Below are positions 23,419-32,328 of a stretch of 64,000 bases of DNA, one piece after another. The position numbers and the translations under genes were made by a program. Source of the stretch: SZUA-430 sp031413635 (lineage in GTDB: Bacteria > Pseudomonadota > Alphaproteobacteria > Micropepsales > Micropepsaceae); the NCBI GenBank assembly GCA_031413635.1, contig JANOFM010000130.1, positions 1-64,000 of the forward strand, written 5' to 3'. The notes under the pieces are model-generated. The model was not told the origin of the DNA. It ran no database searches and saw only the letters and a list, made by a program, of their open reading frames with translations. Numbering within the stretch: position 1 is the stretch's first letter; each line of letters starts with the position of its first letter.

Positions 23419-23943
23419 ATGTACCGACCAATTGCCCTTTCGTTCGCTGCCGCAGCGCTTGCGGCTATGAGCTTTGCAACCGTCGAGGCTATTGCCGCGC
23501 CGGGCGGCGGGTCGCCGCGGACGGAAATGCCGCGCCCTGCCCCAACCGGTCCGAATAAGAAAAAGGAAGAGGCACGCGAAACCGACTTCCAGAAAGCCGA
23601 ATATCTGGTCAAAGGCGAAAAATTCGACGAAGCGATTCCGTTGCTGCAGAAAGTGGTCGCCGACAACCCGCGCGATTCCGACGCCTGGAACTATCTGGGC
23701 TTCGCCAGCCGAAAGCTCGGCAAACTCGATGAGTCGCTCGGCTACTACCAAAAGGCGCTGACGATCACCCCCAATCACAAAGGGGCGAACGAGTATCTCG
23801 GCGAACTCTACCTGATGATGAAGAATCTTGCGAAGGCCGAGGAACAGTTTGCAAAGCTGAAATCCATTTGCCCGGCCGGCTGCGAAGAACTTGAAGATCT
23901 CGAAGCCGACATCGCCGACTACAAGGCGAGCAACCCGAGCTAG
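23419..23943 (+). CDS. Exported TPR-repeat protein
   Basis: A 174-residue protein with a signal peptide (about 1-27, ending IAA) and about three tetratricopeptide repeats. These start at DFQKAEYLVKGEKFDEAIPL, go on through DAWNYLGFASRKLGKLDESLGYY and ANEYLGELYLMMKNLAKAEEQF, and are followed by a cysteine pair in ICPAGCEEL. It should be a periplasmic scaffold. AAGGAG precedes the ATG. Transcription probably ends at the hairpin at 23969-23990. Confidence 0.85.
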   Translation: MYRPIALSFAAAALAAMSFATVEAIAAPGGGSPRTEMPRPAPTGPNKKKEEARETDFQKAEYLVKGEKFDEAIPLLQKVVADNPRDSDAWNYLGFASRKLGKLDESLGYYQKALTITPNHKGANEYLGELYLMMKNLAKAEEQFAKLKSICPAGCEELEDLEADIADYKASNPS

Positions 23944-23968
23944 ACGTTTGCTATCCGAATTGGCATCG

Positions 23969-23990
23969 AAGGCGGCTTACGCCGCCTTTT
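23969..23990 (+). terminator. Rho-independent terminator, convergent position
   Basis: AAGGCGGC and GCCGCCTT form a perfect 8-base stem around a TTAC loop, followed by further T residues. It ends the TPR transcript. On the other strand the same hairpin covers the last codons of the convergent DUF2336 gene, whose stop codon lies in the loop (23977-23979), so it may work both ways. Confidence 0.75.
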
Positions 23991-25119
23991 CCAACTTCGA
24001 CAGCTTCGCCAGCAGATAGTCCAGGTCGCCGGATTCCATCTCGGTGTATTTCGTCAGGATGCGTTCGATCAAACGCCGGGCGAAGCGCTCGCGGCCGTCC
24101 GGCCCGCCCTCGAAGTCCGTCTCGCTGATCATATCCACCGCGACCCGGAACGCCGGAAACATCTGCTCCGGAAAACTGCATTTCTTGTAGATCGACTTCA
24201 GCCCCAACGGGCCTGCATCGTGCACCAGCACCGAAACCTTTTGCCCGCTGATGCCCGATATCTCGGCGAAGGCGTCCTCGGCGAAACGAATATCGCCCGA
24301 ACACAGGGCCCGAAGCACCAGCGTAGGCGACAGGCGCCCGCGCGCGTGAAGCTGAGCCACCAAAGCTTGCGTATCCTGCGTCGGCGTCGACGTCGAAATC
24401 AACCCGACGGTTGCCCGCTCGCGCGCTTCCAAAATAATGTCGGTCGCGATGTCTTCGGGCAAGTCGTGGCGCGACGCGAGTTCGACCTTCAGTTTGTCCG
24501 ACACCAGTGCGACCAAACGTTCCGAAATCGTCACCGGCAATTCGCTGCGATAAACCATCGCCGATTTGACAGTTTCAAATTTGCTGTAGCGATCGAGCGT
24601 GCGCTTCAGAAGGTCCTCGCCCAAAACCGCGCCTTCGTTGCTGACCAGCGTCGTCACGGCGGCCGCATTGCCGGTGTCGATCAGCGCCGACGCGACCGTT
24701 GTACTCACCTCCGACCGGCGCGCGACCGCCACCTGCTTCGCCCCGTTGCCGTCGGTCAGAACCGCCACCAGGTCTTCGTCGGTCAGAACCGGCGACCACT
24801 CGAGGATCGGCAAGGCAATCGCTGCGTCGTCTTTGGCAAGTTTGACCGCCAGATCGCGCGGCATCGCCTGCGAGCCCTTCATCGAATCCGCCACCGCATG
24901 GCGCACGGCGGCTTCGGCGTCTGCCGCCATCGCACGCATGATGTCGAGCGCTATCGCCCACTCCGCCGGTTTCAAGCGGCCGGAATCGAACTCCACGGCA
25001 AGCTGCTGCACAACCTTGGCCCGGCGCGCCGGAGCCGGATCGGCAAGCAGCGCTTGAACGTCCTGAAAACGCAGGCCTTGCGGCAAGGTCGTCTTGTGGG
25101 TGGAGTCTTTTACATCCAT
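23977..25119 (-). CDS. DUF2336 domain-containing protein (first of two)
   Basis: A 380-residue helical, HEAT-like protein without signal or membrane segment. DUF2336 features include an early LADPAPARRAKVVQQLA, the repeated two-helix units (LTDEDLVAVL, VSTTVASALIDTGNAAAVTTLVSN, ISERLVALVSDKLKVELASRHDLP), and a C-terminal helical domain with LHARGRLSPTLVLRALCSGDIRFAEDAFAEIS. DUF2336 proteins are mostly alphaproteobacterial and uncharacterised. A paralogue lies at 57873. It is divergent from the Rsm22 homologue by 37 bases. Confidence 0.88.
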   Translation of the reverse strand: MDVKDSTHKTTLPQGLRFQDVQALLADPAPARRAKVVQQLAVEFDSGRLKPAEWAIALDIMRAMAADAEAAVRHAVADSMKGSQAMPRDLAVKLAKDDAAIALPILEWSPVLTDEDLVAVLTDGNGAKQVAVARRSEVSTTVASALIDTGNAAAVTTLVSNEGAVLGEDLLKRTLDRYSKFETVKSAMVYRSELPVTISERLVALVSDKLKVELASRHDLPEDIATDIILEARERATVGLISTSTPTQDTQALVAQLHARGRLSPTLVLRALCSGDIRFAEDAFAEISGISGQKVSVLVHDAGPLGLKSIYKKCSFPEQMFPAFRVAVDMISETDFEGGPDGRERFARRLIERILTKYTEMESGDLDYLLAKLSKLEKAA

Positions 25120-25156
25120 ACCGCCAAGCTTAGGTCGGCTTGGTTAAGGTGCCGTT

Positions 25157-26128
25157 ATGATCTCATTTTTACCCGATACCCTTGCCGCAGCGCTTGCCGC
25201 CGAATTTACGGGGTTCACCTCCTCCGAAATACGCGAAGCCGCCGGCCGATTGTCTGAAGCCTATCGCGGCAACGCGCGGATCCACCCGACACTTTCGAGC
25301 ATCGAACGCGCGGCCTACCTCGCCGTTAGGTTTCCATCAACCTTTGCGGCAGCAAACCTCGTTTGGCAAGAAATCGCGGACCTGAGTTCAACGACCGATC
25401 TTACCACCGTATTGGACGCAGGCTCCGGCCCGGGCACAGCCTCGCTTGCAGCGCACCTCGTCGTCCCCAAATCCGTGCGGTTCACCCGCCTAGAACGCGA
25501 TGCCGGTTGGCGCGACGTCGCCGCGCGGCTTGCAACGGCCTGCGCGCTCGAAGGAAAATTCCTGCAAGGCACGATTTCACGCGCGATGACCGTCGAGCCG
25601 CATGACGGAGTAGTCGCTTGCTACGCGCTGGGCGAGTTGCCATTGAACGAACGCACGGCCAGTATCGCGACGTTGTGGTCGCTCGCCAAGAAAATGCTTG
25701 TCGTCATCGAGCCCGGAACGCCGGACGGCTTTGAAAACATTCTTCGCGTTCGCCAACACATCCTCTCTTCAGGTGGATACGCTGCCGCCCCTTGCACCCA
25801 TGACGCGGCCTGTCCGATGAGTCGCGCCGATTGGTGCCACCGCCCGGTCCGCGTCGCCCGCAGCAACATGCACCGCGAGGCAAAGCGCGCCGGCCTAAGT
25901 TACGAAGACGAAAAATTCGCCTATATCGCAGCCACGCGCTCGCACCCTCAACGCCGCGCACCCGCGCGTATCGTGCGCAAGCCCATCCGCAACGCGGGAC
26001 ACCTCCATTTGGACGGATGCGAAGCAGAAGGCATCCGGCGCCGGACGATTTCACGCAGCGACGGCCCGCTTTACCGCGCCGCGCGTGACGCCTCATGGGG
26101 CGATCTGTGGCCGCCTCAAGACGATTGA
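25157..26128 (+). CDS. Rsm22-type small-subunit ribosomal methyltransferase homologue
   Basis: This 323-residue protein has an N-terminal helical region, a SAM-binding site (VLDAGSGPGTASLAAHL, about 90-106), and LVVIEPGTPDGF. A cysteine cluster typical of the mitochondrial Rsm22 family follows (PCTHDAACPM, DWCHRPVRV). Family proteins are needed for small-subunit assembly in mitochondria; bacterial members are poorly studied. The last 13 bases overlap the convergent MFS gene. Confidence 0.9.
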   Translation: MISFLPDTLAAALAAEFTGFTSSEIREAAGRLSEAYRGNARIHPTLSSIERAAYLAVRFPSTFAAANLVWQEIADLSSTTDLTTVLDAGSGPGTASLAAHLVVPKSVRFTRLERDAGWRDVAARLATACALEGKFLQGTISRAMTVEPHDGVVACYALGELPLNERTASIATLWSLAKKMLVVIEPGTPDGFENILRVRQHILSSGGYAAAPCTHDAACPMSRADWCHRPVRVARSNMHREAKRAGLSYEDEKFAYIAATRSHPQRRAPARIVRKPIRNAGHLHLDGCEAEGIRRRTISRSDGPLYRAARDASWGDLWPPQDD

Positions 26129-27258
26129 CGCGCTTTCGTGCGCGCCATCGCCGCGGCGGCGATCGCAAACCCGGCATGCGGCAAAGCGAGAGCGGCGAAG
26201 TATCCCGGCGGTCCGAACAACGCGATCGCATAGGACAACAACGGCGGTGCCACGATCGCTCCTATCAGAAAGAACACGATCATCGAGGCACTCGCCGCGG
26301 TGCGCTCGCTCTGCTCCAAGCGTTCGCTGACACGTGCGACGCCGACGGCGTAAAGCGGAAACGTCGCTGCCCCGAACGCAACCGCGAACACCATCAAAGC
26401 AAACTCACCGTCGACCAACCCCACCAGCGCCGACAGCGCCGCAACTCCCGCCATCGCCGCCAAAACCAGCCTGCGGTCCTTATGATCGGCGAGCGACGCG
26501 ACCGGAAATTGCGCGACAACGCCGCTGACGATGGCGAGCGTCATGAAAATCGACTTCGCCAAATCGCTAAGGCCGATCAACTCGACAAGTGCCGGCCCGG
26601 AGGCCATCAACGCCGCCCATGCATAGCCGGACAACACGACGGCGGAAACGCCGAACGGCGAACGCCTGAACAATCGGCCCAGCCCCATCTTTCGCGGCGC
26701 TTCGAAACGCGGGTTCTCGACCGCTTCAAAGCGCAGGAAGCAGAGCGCCGCCAGCGTCAGCATAGCTGCGATCAGGAACAACAACTCGTTGCCGTACCCG
26801 CGCGCATTCAAAAACAACTGCCCGGCCGCCAACCCGCCGAGTTGCACCATCAGATAGATCGAAAACACCCGCGCGCGCCAATCGTCCTTCGTGCTGAGAT
26901 TGAGCCAACTTTCGACCGTGGCAAACGCACCCGAAAGCCCGAACCCCGCCATCAAACGCAGGAAAATCCACAGCAACGGCGCATCGCTCAGCGCATAACC
27001 GGCGGTCGCCGCAACGGCCAGCAGAATGAAACCTGCAAGCGCCGCCACATGCGTCGAACGCGCAATCGCCGCCGGCGCCATCAAGGCACCCGCGGCACTT
27101 CCGGCATAGAACGCCGACAACACAAGCCCTTTAAGCCAAGGCTCGAACGCGCGCGCCTCACTGGTGACGCTGATCAGCGTGCCCGTCACGCCGTTCCCGG
27201 CTTGAATGAGCGCCATCGCCGCGAAAATCGGCCACCAAAGGCGCAGGATTTGAGTCAT
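26116..27258 (-). CDS. MFS transporter
   Basis: A 380-residue transporter with about 12 membrane helices. The first-half loop is RLMAGFGLSGAFATVESWLN and the cytoplasmic link is SLADHKDRRLVLAAMAG. It resembles the YcaD/UmamiT-like small MFS group with the conserved ESWLN segment. The substrate is unknown. The ATG at 27258 has no good ribosome site and is immediately preceded, on the same strand, by a degenerate tRNA-like sequence. Confidence 0.88.
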   Translation of the reverse strand: MTQILRLWWPIFAAMALIQAGNGVTGTLISVTSEARAFEPWLKGLVLSAFYAGSAAGALMAPAAIARSTHVAALAGFILLAVAATAGYALSDAPLLWIFLRLMAGFGLSGAFATVESWLNLSTKDDWRARVFSIYLMVQLGGLAAGQLFLNARGYGNELLFLIAAMLTLAALCFLRFEAVENPRFEAPRKMGLGRLFRRSPFGVSAVVLSGYAWAALMASGPALVELIGLSDLAKSIFMTLAIVSGVVAQFPVASLADHKDRRLVLAAMAGVAALSALVGLVDGEFALMVFAVAFGAATFPLYAVGVARVSERLEQSERTAASASMIVFFLIGAIVAPPLLSYAIALFGPPGYFAALALPHAGFAIAAAAMARTKARQSS

Positions 27259-27303
27259 CGGCCCCGTCGGATTCGAACCACGGCCGCAACCTTATGACCA
27301 ACC
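27259..27303 (-). other. Degenerate tRNA 3'-half-like sequence (possible tRNA-Met remnant)
   Basis: Read on the minus strand, this has GTCATAA, which fits an anticodon loop with CAT. Sixteen bases after the CAT comes GGTTCGAATCC, the classic T-loop with two flanking stem pairs; a real tRNA has 17 bases there. An acceptor-like GGGGCCG runs into the MFS start codon. The stems do not pair fully and there is no 5' half or CCA, so it is not a working tRNA. It may be an old attachment scar or a chance match. Confidence 0.35.
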
Positions 27304-27336
27304 GCGCGCCAAGAAGCCAGCGCGCGTTGTCGCAAG

Positions 27337-28212
27337 TTAAATGAGGCCCTCGTTCATGCGCCTGAACTTGGGCTCTTCATCGCCAGGCGTGCCCGCCAAA
27401 TCGGGCACCGGGTCGAGTGCCGCCAAGAGTTGAACCATAATCGGCGAGAGTATCAGCGTGTCGTCGCTCACATACGACCCGCCGGAATAAACCGAAGTAC
27501 TCGGCAACGTGCTGTCCGTCGTCGCCCCGCGCCAAGGCGTCGTTCGCACCTCGGCCAATGACGTGTCGCTGACCTGTGGTACATTTTCGTGCTTGCGCGT
27601 CAGCGCGGCTGCGACCGTGGCAATCGAACGGGCATCGCCGTTCTTAGCAAAGAAGATCGAGCGATTTGCGGCGGCAGCCTGCGGAAACAATTGCGCCGCC
27701 GAAGCGTCCGGGTTTTCGGCGGCAGCGCGGATCAGTTTTGTCGCGGCTTTCGGTCCCAAGAAATGGGCGACGTAAAGCTCGCCCTGCGAAACGCCGCGAC
27801 CGAGTTCGCCTTCCATGTCCGCGCGCATGTCGCCGGTCATTTCCCCGGCCATCAAAGCCGCGGCCTCGGGATTCTTGCGCAGGGCAAGAATTTCCCGGCG
27901 CAGCGCCCCATCGGCCACCTTGAACCGGCCATTACTGCCGACCTGGATCGCATCGGCATAGGCCTTCAGCCCGTGTTCCGCGCCGTGCTCGCGCACGGTG
28001 CCAAGCCAAGTTTGCTCGATGAATTGAAACAGACCGGTGGCCGACGAAGTCGCCGCCTGAGCCGCGGGATTCAGGCTAGATTCGCGCATCGCCGTCTTCA
28101 GAAGATATCCGAAATCGGTGCCGGTTTCGACCGCCGCGCGGCGCAAAGCCGACATCACCCCGTCCATTTTGGCGGGCGTCGCTTGAGCGGAGGAGATCTG
28201 ATTGGCGTTCAT
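27337..28212 (-). CDS. Lytic transglycosylase domain protein
   Basis: A 291-residue protein whose N-terminal half is a lysozyme-like transglycosylase. The catalytic glutamate is in TAMRESSLNP, followed by SSATGLFQFIEQTWLGTV. The C-terminal half is low in known motifs and rich in alanine and serine. No clear signal peptide is seen with the MNANQ start at 28212; a start at 28245 adds a short hydrophobic leader. Relatives are often linked to flagella or secretion, but no such genes are nearby. Confidence 0.8.
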   Translation of the reverse strand: MNANQISSAQATPAKMDGVMSALRRAAVETGTDFGYLLKTAMRESSLNPAAQAATSSATGLFQFIEQTWLGTVREHGAEHGLKAYADAIQVGSNGRFKVADGALRREILALRKNPEAAALMAGEMTGDMRADMEGELGRGVSQGELYVAHFLGPKAATKLIRAAAENPDASAAQLFPQAAAANRSIFFAKNGDARSIATVAAALTRKHENVPQVSDTSLAEVRTTPWRGATTDSTLPSTSVYSGGSYVSDDTLILSPIMVQLLAALDPVPDLAGTPGDEEPKFRRMNEGLI

Positions 28213-28424
28213 GGCAACGGCAAAGGTTCGCAAGGCCCATGCCAAGACGTTGAGGGGTGTTTCCAGACAATCTCAAGTCGCGGCCACCCCCATCGAGCGG
28301 GTCTGGAAGACTAGAACATATAGGGAACAAGCGGACAAAGCCAACGTGTGAATTCGCCGTTCGCGTTCAGGCAGCCGAAACCCTCGAGCGCCTAGGGTGA
28401 CGCAGTCGAACACCGGAGGGCCGG

Positions 28425-29096
28425 ATGGATCGCTCGCAGTACTACGGCCGAACGCCGCTGCCCAAGTCGGCAAAATTTCCGCTGGCATTGGCCGGTCTGC
28501 TTTGGATGGCTGTGATTTTCTCGCCCTTCGTCGCCTTCACCGTGAACGGGGTCGTGGACGACTCGAACTGGATGCCCGCATACGTCACCGCCGGTCTATC
28601 GTTGCTGTTGCTGGCGCTGCTGCATGGCAGGGCCGTGGCAAACTACTTCCGGCTTCCGAAGGCGCTCCGCGACGAGTACCAATTCGGCAAGCTGTATCCG
28701 GCGACCCCGCGGCCCTCGTCGCGCGGGGACCGCGCTTTCGATCTTGGCTCGAAACGCGCCGTCGTTCGGGTTTCGGAAGATGGCGTTCAGGTCTCGCCGG
28801 CCGCGTTCCTTCGAACGGACTTCCGGAGCGCGATCGAAGGCACGCACCTCAAACACACGTCTGCCTTGGGTGGACAGCAATACAAGCCCCACCTCTTCGT
28901 GGCGTGGCGCGACATCAAAAAGTGGGAAGTGCGCGACGACAGCGACGGCCCGGACTACTATCGGCTAATCTTGGCGAAAGGCGGCTACATCTGCATCCGC
29001 CGGCCGTCACGCGCGCAGGATGAATATGAGCTCCTGGACGCGGTGCGCGGCGTAGGCCAAATGGCCGTCAGATTGCTTTGCGACGTGCCGCGTTGA
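28425..29096 (+). CDS. Two-helix membrane protein with C-terminal beta-rich domain
   Basis: A 223-residue protein with two membrane helices (about 20-42 and 50-68) and a cytoplasmic-looking, strand-rich domain (AVVRVSEDGVQVS, HLFVAWRDIKKWEVRDD, YYRLILAKGGYICIRR). That shape recalls bacterial PH-like domains, where a membrane hairpin precedes a PH fold. A strong ribosome site (GGAGGG) supports the ATG at 28425. Function unknown. Confidence 0.65.
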   Translation: MDRSQYYGRTPLPKSAKFPLALAGLLWMAVIFSPFVAFTVNGVVDDSNWMPAYVTAGLSLLLLALLHGRAVANYFRLPKALRDEYQFGKLYPATPRPSSRGDRAFDLGSKRAVVRVSEDGVQVSPAAFLRTDFRSAIEGTHLKHTSALGGQQYKPHLFVAWRDIKKWEVRDDSDGPDYYRLILAKGGYICIRRPSRAQDEYELLDAVRGVGQMAVRLLCDVPR

Positions 29097-29155
29097 CACT
29101 CGACGGCGGCAGCAAAAATAGTGGGACATGACAAAGGGGCTTGTAACAAACCGAT

Positions 29156-29258
29156 GAAGATGTCGGGGCGGAGTAGATTTCAACGCCGCACGCAATCGTC
29201 GGAGTAACCGCGCGGCACTCGCGAAAGCGCAGATAAAAGAAGTCCACCCCACATCTTC
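29156..29258. repeat. Imperfect long inverted repeat in intergenic DNA
   Basis: GAAGATG-TC-GGGG-C-GG at 29156-29171 can pair with CC-A-CCCC-A-CATCTTC at 29244-29258, giving 13 pairs with two interruptions and 72 bases between arms. It lies between the 28425 gene and the end of the M28 peptidase gene, and no coding sequence covers it. Confidence 0.35.
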
Positions 29259-29333
29259 AGCTCGGGCGACGAGTCCGTCTCATGGCTCACGCGCCTGCGA
29301 AGGGTTAGGCGCACTGTCCCCGTAAATCCCCAC

Positions 29334-31187
29334 TTATTTTGCAGAACTGCGCTCCGAACGCCGTCGCCCGAAGCGCTCGCCGAAGAAGTCGTTCGGTTTC
29401 CATTCGACTTGCCCGGCGTCGTTCGCGACGATCAACGCAAACATCAACCCGGTGCGGATAAAGGTCTCCGCGCCCCGTTCGCTGAAGGGTTGAGAGAGAT
29501 CGTCGCCCGGCTGATGATAGCGATCGGCCAGGAAGGCATCCGTCGCTGCGGCGCCGTCCACCGATGGTTCGGCCGAGATCGACCCGGGCTTCAGATTCAC
29601 GCCGGGTATACCCCGTTTGACAAACGAAAACTGATCCGAACGGATGAGCCGCACGAGTTCGGGCTTTTTGTCCGGGGTCACGCTTACCCCCACCGTCGCG
29701 GCAGCGAGTTTCAACACGTCTTCAAGTGTGGAGTGAACGATGCCATAGCCCTCGACATCGGCGATCGGAAACCCGAGATACGGCATGTCGAAATTGAGAT
29801 TCGCGACGATCGAGTCGATCGGTATTGGAGGGTGTTGGGCCAAATAGTCGGAACCCCTGAGACCTTGCTCCTCGGCCGTAAAGGCCGCAAATACGATCGA
29901 TCGCCGAGGCCGGATAGGCGCGACGGCGAACGCGCGTGCAATTTCGAGCATCACGGCAACACCGGCCGCGTTGTCGTAGGCGCCATTGTAGATGGCGTCG
30001 CCCTTCGGTTTGGACATCACACCCAGATGATCGAGGTGCGCCGTGACGAGCACGAATTGACCGCTCAGTCGAGGGTCCGATCCGCGCAGAACGCCGATGA
30101 CGTTTGGCGACGACACGCGATTCTGCACGGACCGTCGCGTGAGCGTTGCCGTCGCGCCGCCATCTAAGCCCTTGATCTTGCCCGCGAAGAACTCCGCGAA
30201 CAAAAGGTCGAGATCGTGTCCTAAGAATTGAAAAAGCTTGGCGGCGCCCTGGGGACTTAAGGCTGCATTGCCTTTCAACTCGGCAAAGCCCTCATGCGCC
30301 GTCCCATCGGCTTCGCGCCAACGCAGACTTGGGTGGTCGGCCGTGTCAAGAATACGCTGCCATGGCGTGCGCTTCCGGTCGACGGGCGTTTGCACGGTGA
30401 CAACGCCGACGGCGCCCAGTTCGCGCGCCAGCTCGTACTTCTCGGTTGCCGACGAGTAGAACGCGCGCTCGCTTGTACCGAACTCCGGCGGCGCTCCGGT
30501 AAAAACAACAAGAATTTTGCCGCGCACGTCGATGCCGGAGAAATCGTCGTGGCTCCGCTCGGGCGCACGAATGCCATAGCCCGCAAACACAAGCGGCGCC
30601 GTTACGGTTTCGTCGGCGTCGCCGTAACCGCCTGTGACGACAAAATCCTCGCCGAATGCAAACACGAGATCGCGTCCCTGACTTCTTAATGTCAGCGCGC
30701 CGGAGTTGGGAACCAGGCGTGTTTCGATAAATTCGACGCTTTGAAGAAAGCCTCCTTCGTCGCCAAGAGGCTGCAGCCCGATGTCGCCGAATTGCTTGGC
30801 AACGAAGGCAGCCGCGCGCGCGTAGTCTTCTGTACCCGCCTCTCGTCCGCGCATGCCGTCTGCGGCAAGCACTTCCATGTCGGCCCGCATGCGGCTGGCC
30901 GACACCGAGTGCATCATGGCCTTTCCGGCCTCCAGATTGCGATCGACCGGCGGCGCGCACCCGCCCGCCCACGAAGCCGCCGCGATGCACAGAGCCTGCG
31001 ACAACGGTGTCACGGACGCGCTTGGATAGGCGCGGCTTCGCAAGCCGATACGCGCAAGGGCGTTGGACTTGCCTGGGACGCAGCGCTGCGATCGACTGCC
31101 GAATGGTTTCGCGCGACCCAAATTGCAGCGCGTTTGGCCGGCAAATAACCGTCCGAAAAATTCCCGAAATTGTTTTGAAATTTTCAT
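29334..31187 (-). CDS. M28 family metallopeptidase, probable lipoprotein
   Basis: The C-terminal 400 residues are an M28 aminopeptidase. Zinc ligands are seen in TAHLDHLGV, GAYDNAAGVAVMLE, FTAEEQGLRGSDYL, LNFDMP and RYHQPGDD. A PA-like insert lies at about 200-330 (LVFAGYGIRAPE, DVRGKILVVF). The start is uncertain. MKISKQF at 31187 gives 617 residues with a basic leader of about 60 residues. A GTG at 31013 would give 559 residues and a normal lipoprotein leader ending in AGGC. The family usually carries such a leader, so the shorter form may be the true one. It probably trims peptides at the cell surface. Confidence 0.88.
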   Translation of the reverse strand: MKISKQFREFFGRLFAGQTRCNLGRAKPFGSRSQRCVPGKSNALARIGLRSRAYPSASVTPLSQALCIAAASWAGGCAPPVDRNLEAGKAMMHSVSASRMRADMEVLAADGMRGREAGTEDYARAAAFVAKQFGDIGLQPLGDEGGFLQSVEFIETRLVPNSGALTLRSQGRDLVFAFGEDFVVTGGYGDADETVTAPLVFAGYGIRAPERSHDDFSGIDVRGKILVVFTGAPPEFGTSERAFYSSATEKYELARELGAVGVVTVQTPVDRKRTPWQRILDTADHPSLRWREADGTAHEGFAELKGNAALSPQGAAKLFQFLGHDLDLLFAEFFAGKIKGLDGGATATLTRRSVQNRVSSPNVIGVLRGSDPRLSGQFVLVTAHLDHLGVMSKPKGDAIYNGAYDNAAGVAVMLEIARAFAVAPIRPRRSIVFAAFTAEEQGLRGSDYLAQHPPIPIDSIVANLNFDMPYLGFPIADVEGYGIVHSTLEDVLKLAAATVGVSVTPDKKPELVRLIRSDQFSFVKRGIPGVNLKPGSISAEPSVDGAAATDAFLADRYHQPGDDLSQPFSERGAETFIRTGLMFALIVANDAGQVEWKPNDFFGERFGRRRSERSSAK

Positions 31188-31630
31188 CTCAAGTCGCTCC
31201 TTGCCATCGTGGCCGGAGCGGAACTTGGACGAACATCGTCTCTTCGGGCGCCCGCTTTGCCCGATGACATCAATCCTTACGACTGTCCGACCGCATGTCA
31301 AGAAGTTCGTGGCCGTGGCACATCGCAGGCGGCTGTCTTCGCCGCGCGGATCGCGGCGGATATCGCCGAGCATCTGATGTCAGCGAAACTCTAGGGTTCT
31401 CTAATCGCGGCTCTTCCGTCAACTCCATCCTTGTCGCGGCTCCGGCCTGGACCATGATTCTCTTCGTGATCGGAACTTCGTCCGTCACATCATGGCGTTC
31501 GAAAATAAATTTGTGAAACGAACTGAGTGATGGATTTCACGCGCGCTTCATGAGGCGGACCTTAAGCCCGCCGGAGCGAAAAACCCCGGCCGCTATTCTG
31601 CAACCGGGGCTTCACTCGATCTGCGATTAT
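31188..31630. other. Gene-free stretch of about 440 bases
   Basis: Short open frames exist on both strands here (for example 31209-31394 and 31270-31488), but none has a ribosome site, family-like composition or sensible start. The only clear element is the terminator at 31579-31610. The right part belongs to the 3' end of the secreted-protein gene transcript, and the left part should include the M28 gene promoter. Confidence 0.5.
31579..31610 (-). terminator. Rho-independent terminator after the secreted Tyr/Arg-rich gene
   Basis: On the minus strand GCCCCGG pairs with CCGGGG across a 14-base loop, followed by TTTTT. It lies 20 bases after the stop of the gene at 31631-32113. Confidence 0.75.
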
Positions 31631-32113
31631 TCAACGGCGACCGTCACCGTGCCAGTCGTTACGCCGGCCGTCGCGCCAGTCGCGGCGATGGCGGTCCCGA
31701 TCCCGGTCGCGGTTCATGTGATAATACGACGCCCGGTGGTTCTCACGATACCAATTGCGTTCGCGGTTGTTGCGCCAGCGGTGCCAGCCGCGATCGCGAT
31801 CATAGTAGCCGTCGGAATAGGCGATGACCACATTGCCGAACTGGAAGGAGAAGGACGAGTCGCCGTTCCCATACGTAGGTCCGTAGTCGTTGTACCCCTG
31901 ATAATTGTTGCGGCCCCCGTAATAGTCGCCCTGGCAATACTGCTGTTCGACGGTCCTCCCGCCATACTTGCGGCAGATCTTCGAGCTTGAGTTGTAGTAG
32001 TCGCCGTTGTTGTAACAACAGGGCTTTGAGGCGGCTTGGGCCGGCGCGGTGAGGGCCAACGCGCCGACGCAGGATGCGCCGAGCAGCGAAAGCAATGTTC
32101 CGGTGAATTTCAT
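31631..32113 (-). CDS. Secreted Tyr/Asn/Arg/Asp-rich protein
   Basis: A 160-residue protein with a clear signal peptide (about 1-27, ending AQA). The mature part is strongly biased. Residues 28-90 carry CC, CRKYGG, YCQGDYYGG and other Y/N/G-rich runs with four cysteines. The last 50 residues are dominated by arginine, aspartate, histidine and tryptophan (RDRDRDRHRRDWRDG). It is probably periplasmic or surface-located and may bind metal or polyanions (inference). AGGAG lies upstream of the ATG, and a terminator follows the gene. Confidence 0.65.
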   Translation of the reverse strand: MKFTGTLLSLLGASCVGALALTAPAQAASKPCCYNNGDYYNSSSKICRKYGGRTVEQQYCQGDYYGGRNNYQGYNDYGPTYGNGDSSFSFQFGNVVIAYSDGYYDRDRGWHRWRNNRERNWYRENHRASYYHMNRDRDRDRHRRDWRDGRRNDWHGDGRR

Positions 32114-32328
32114 GATTGAGGGTACTCCTGTGTGTCGGTGATTGCTGCGTTGACGCAATACCAATGAGCGCTAGACCACCGGCAACCGCAGCGTGGTGTC
32201 TTCGTGCGGCATTCCTTTACGAACAGTGGATTACGCCGTCACCAGGATGAAACGCGCTCACAGCCGAATGGGTTGCGCTTTACGGGCGGCATCTTCGTGG
32301 CCGGCCGGAATCACCGCGAGTCCGCAAT

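Noticed and set aside
31188..31578. Small genes in the 31.2-31.6 kb gap
   Set aside because: Open frames of 60-104 codons exist on both strands but lack ribosome sites and plausible composition.
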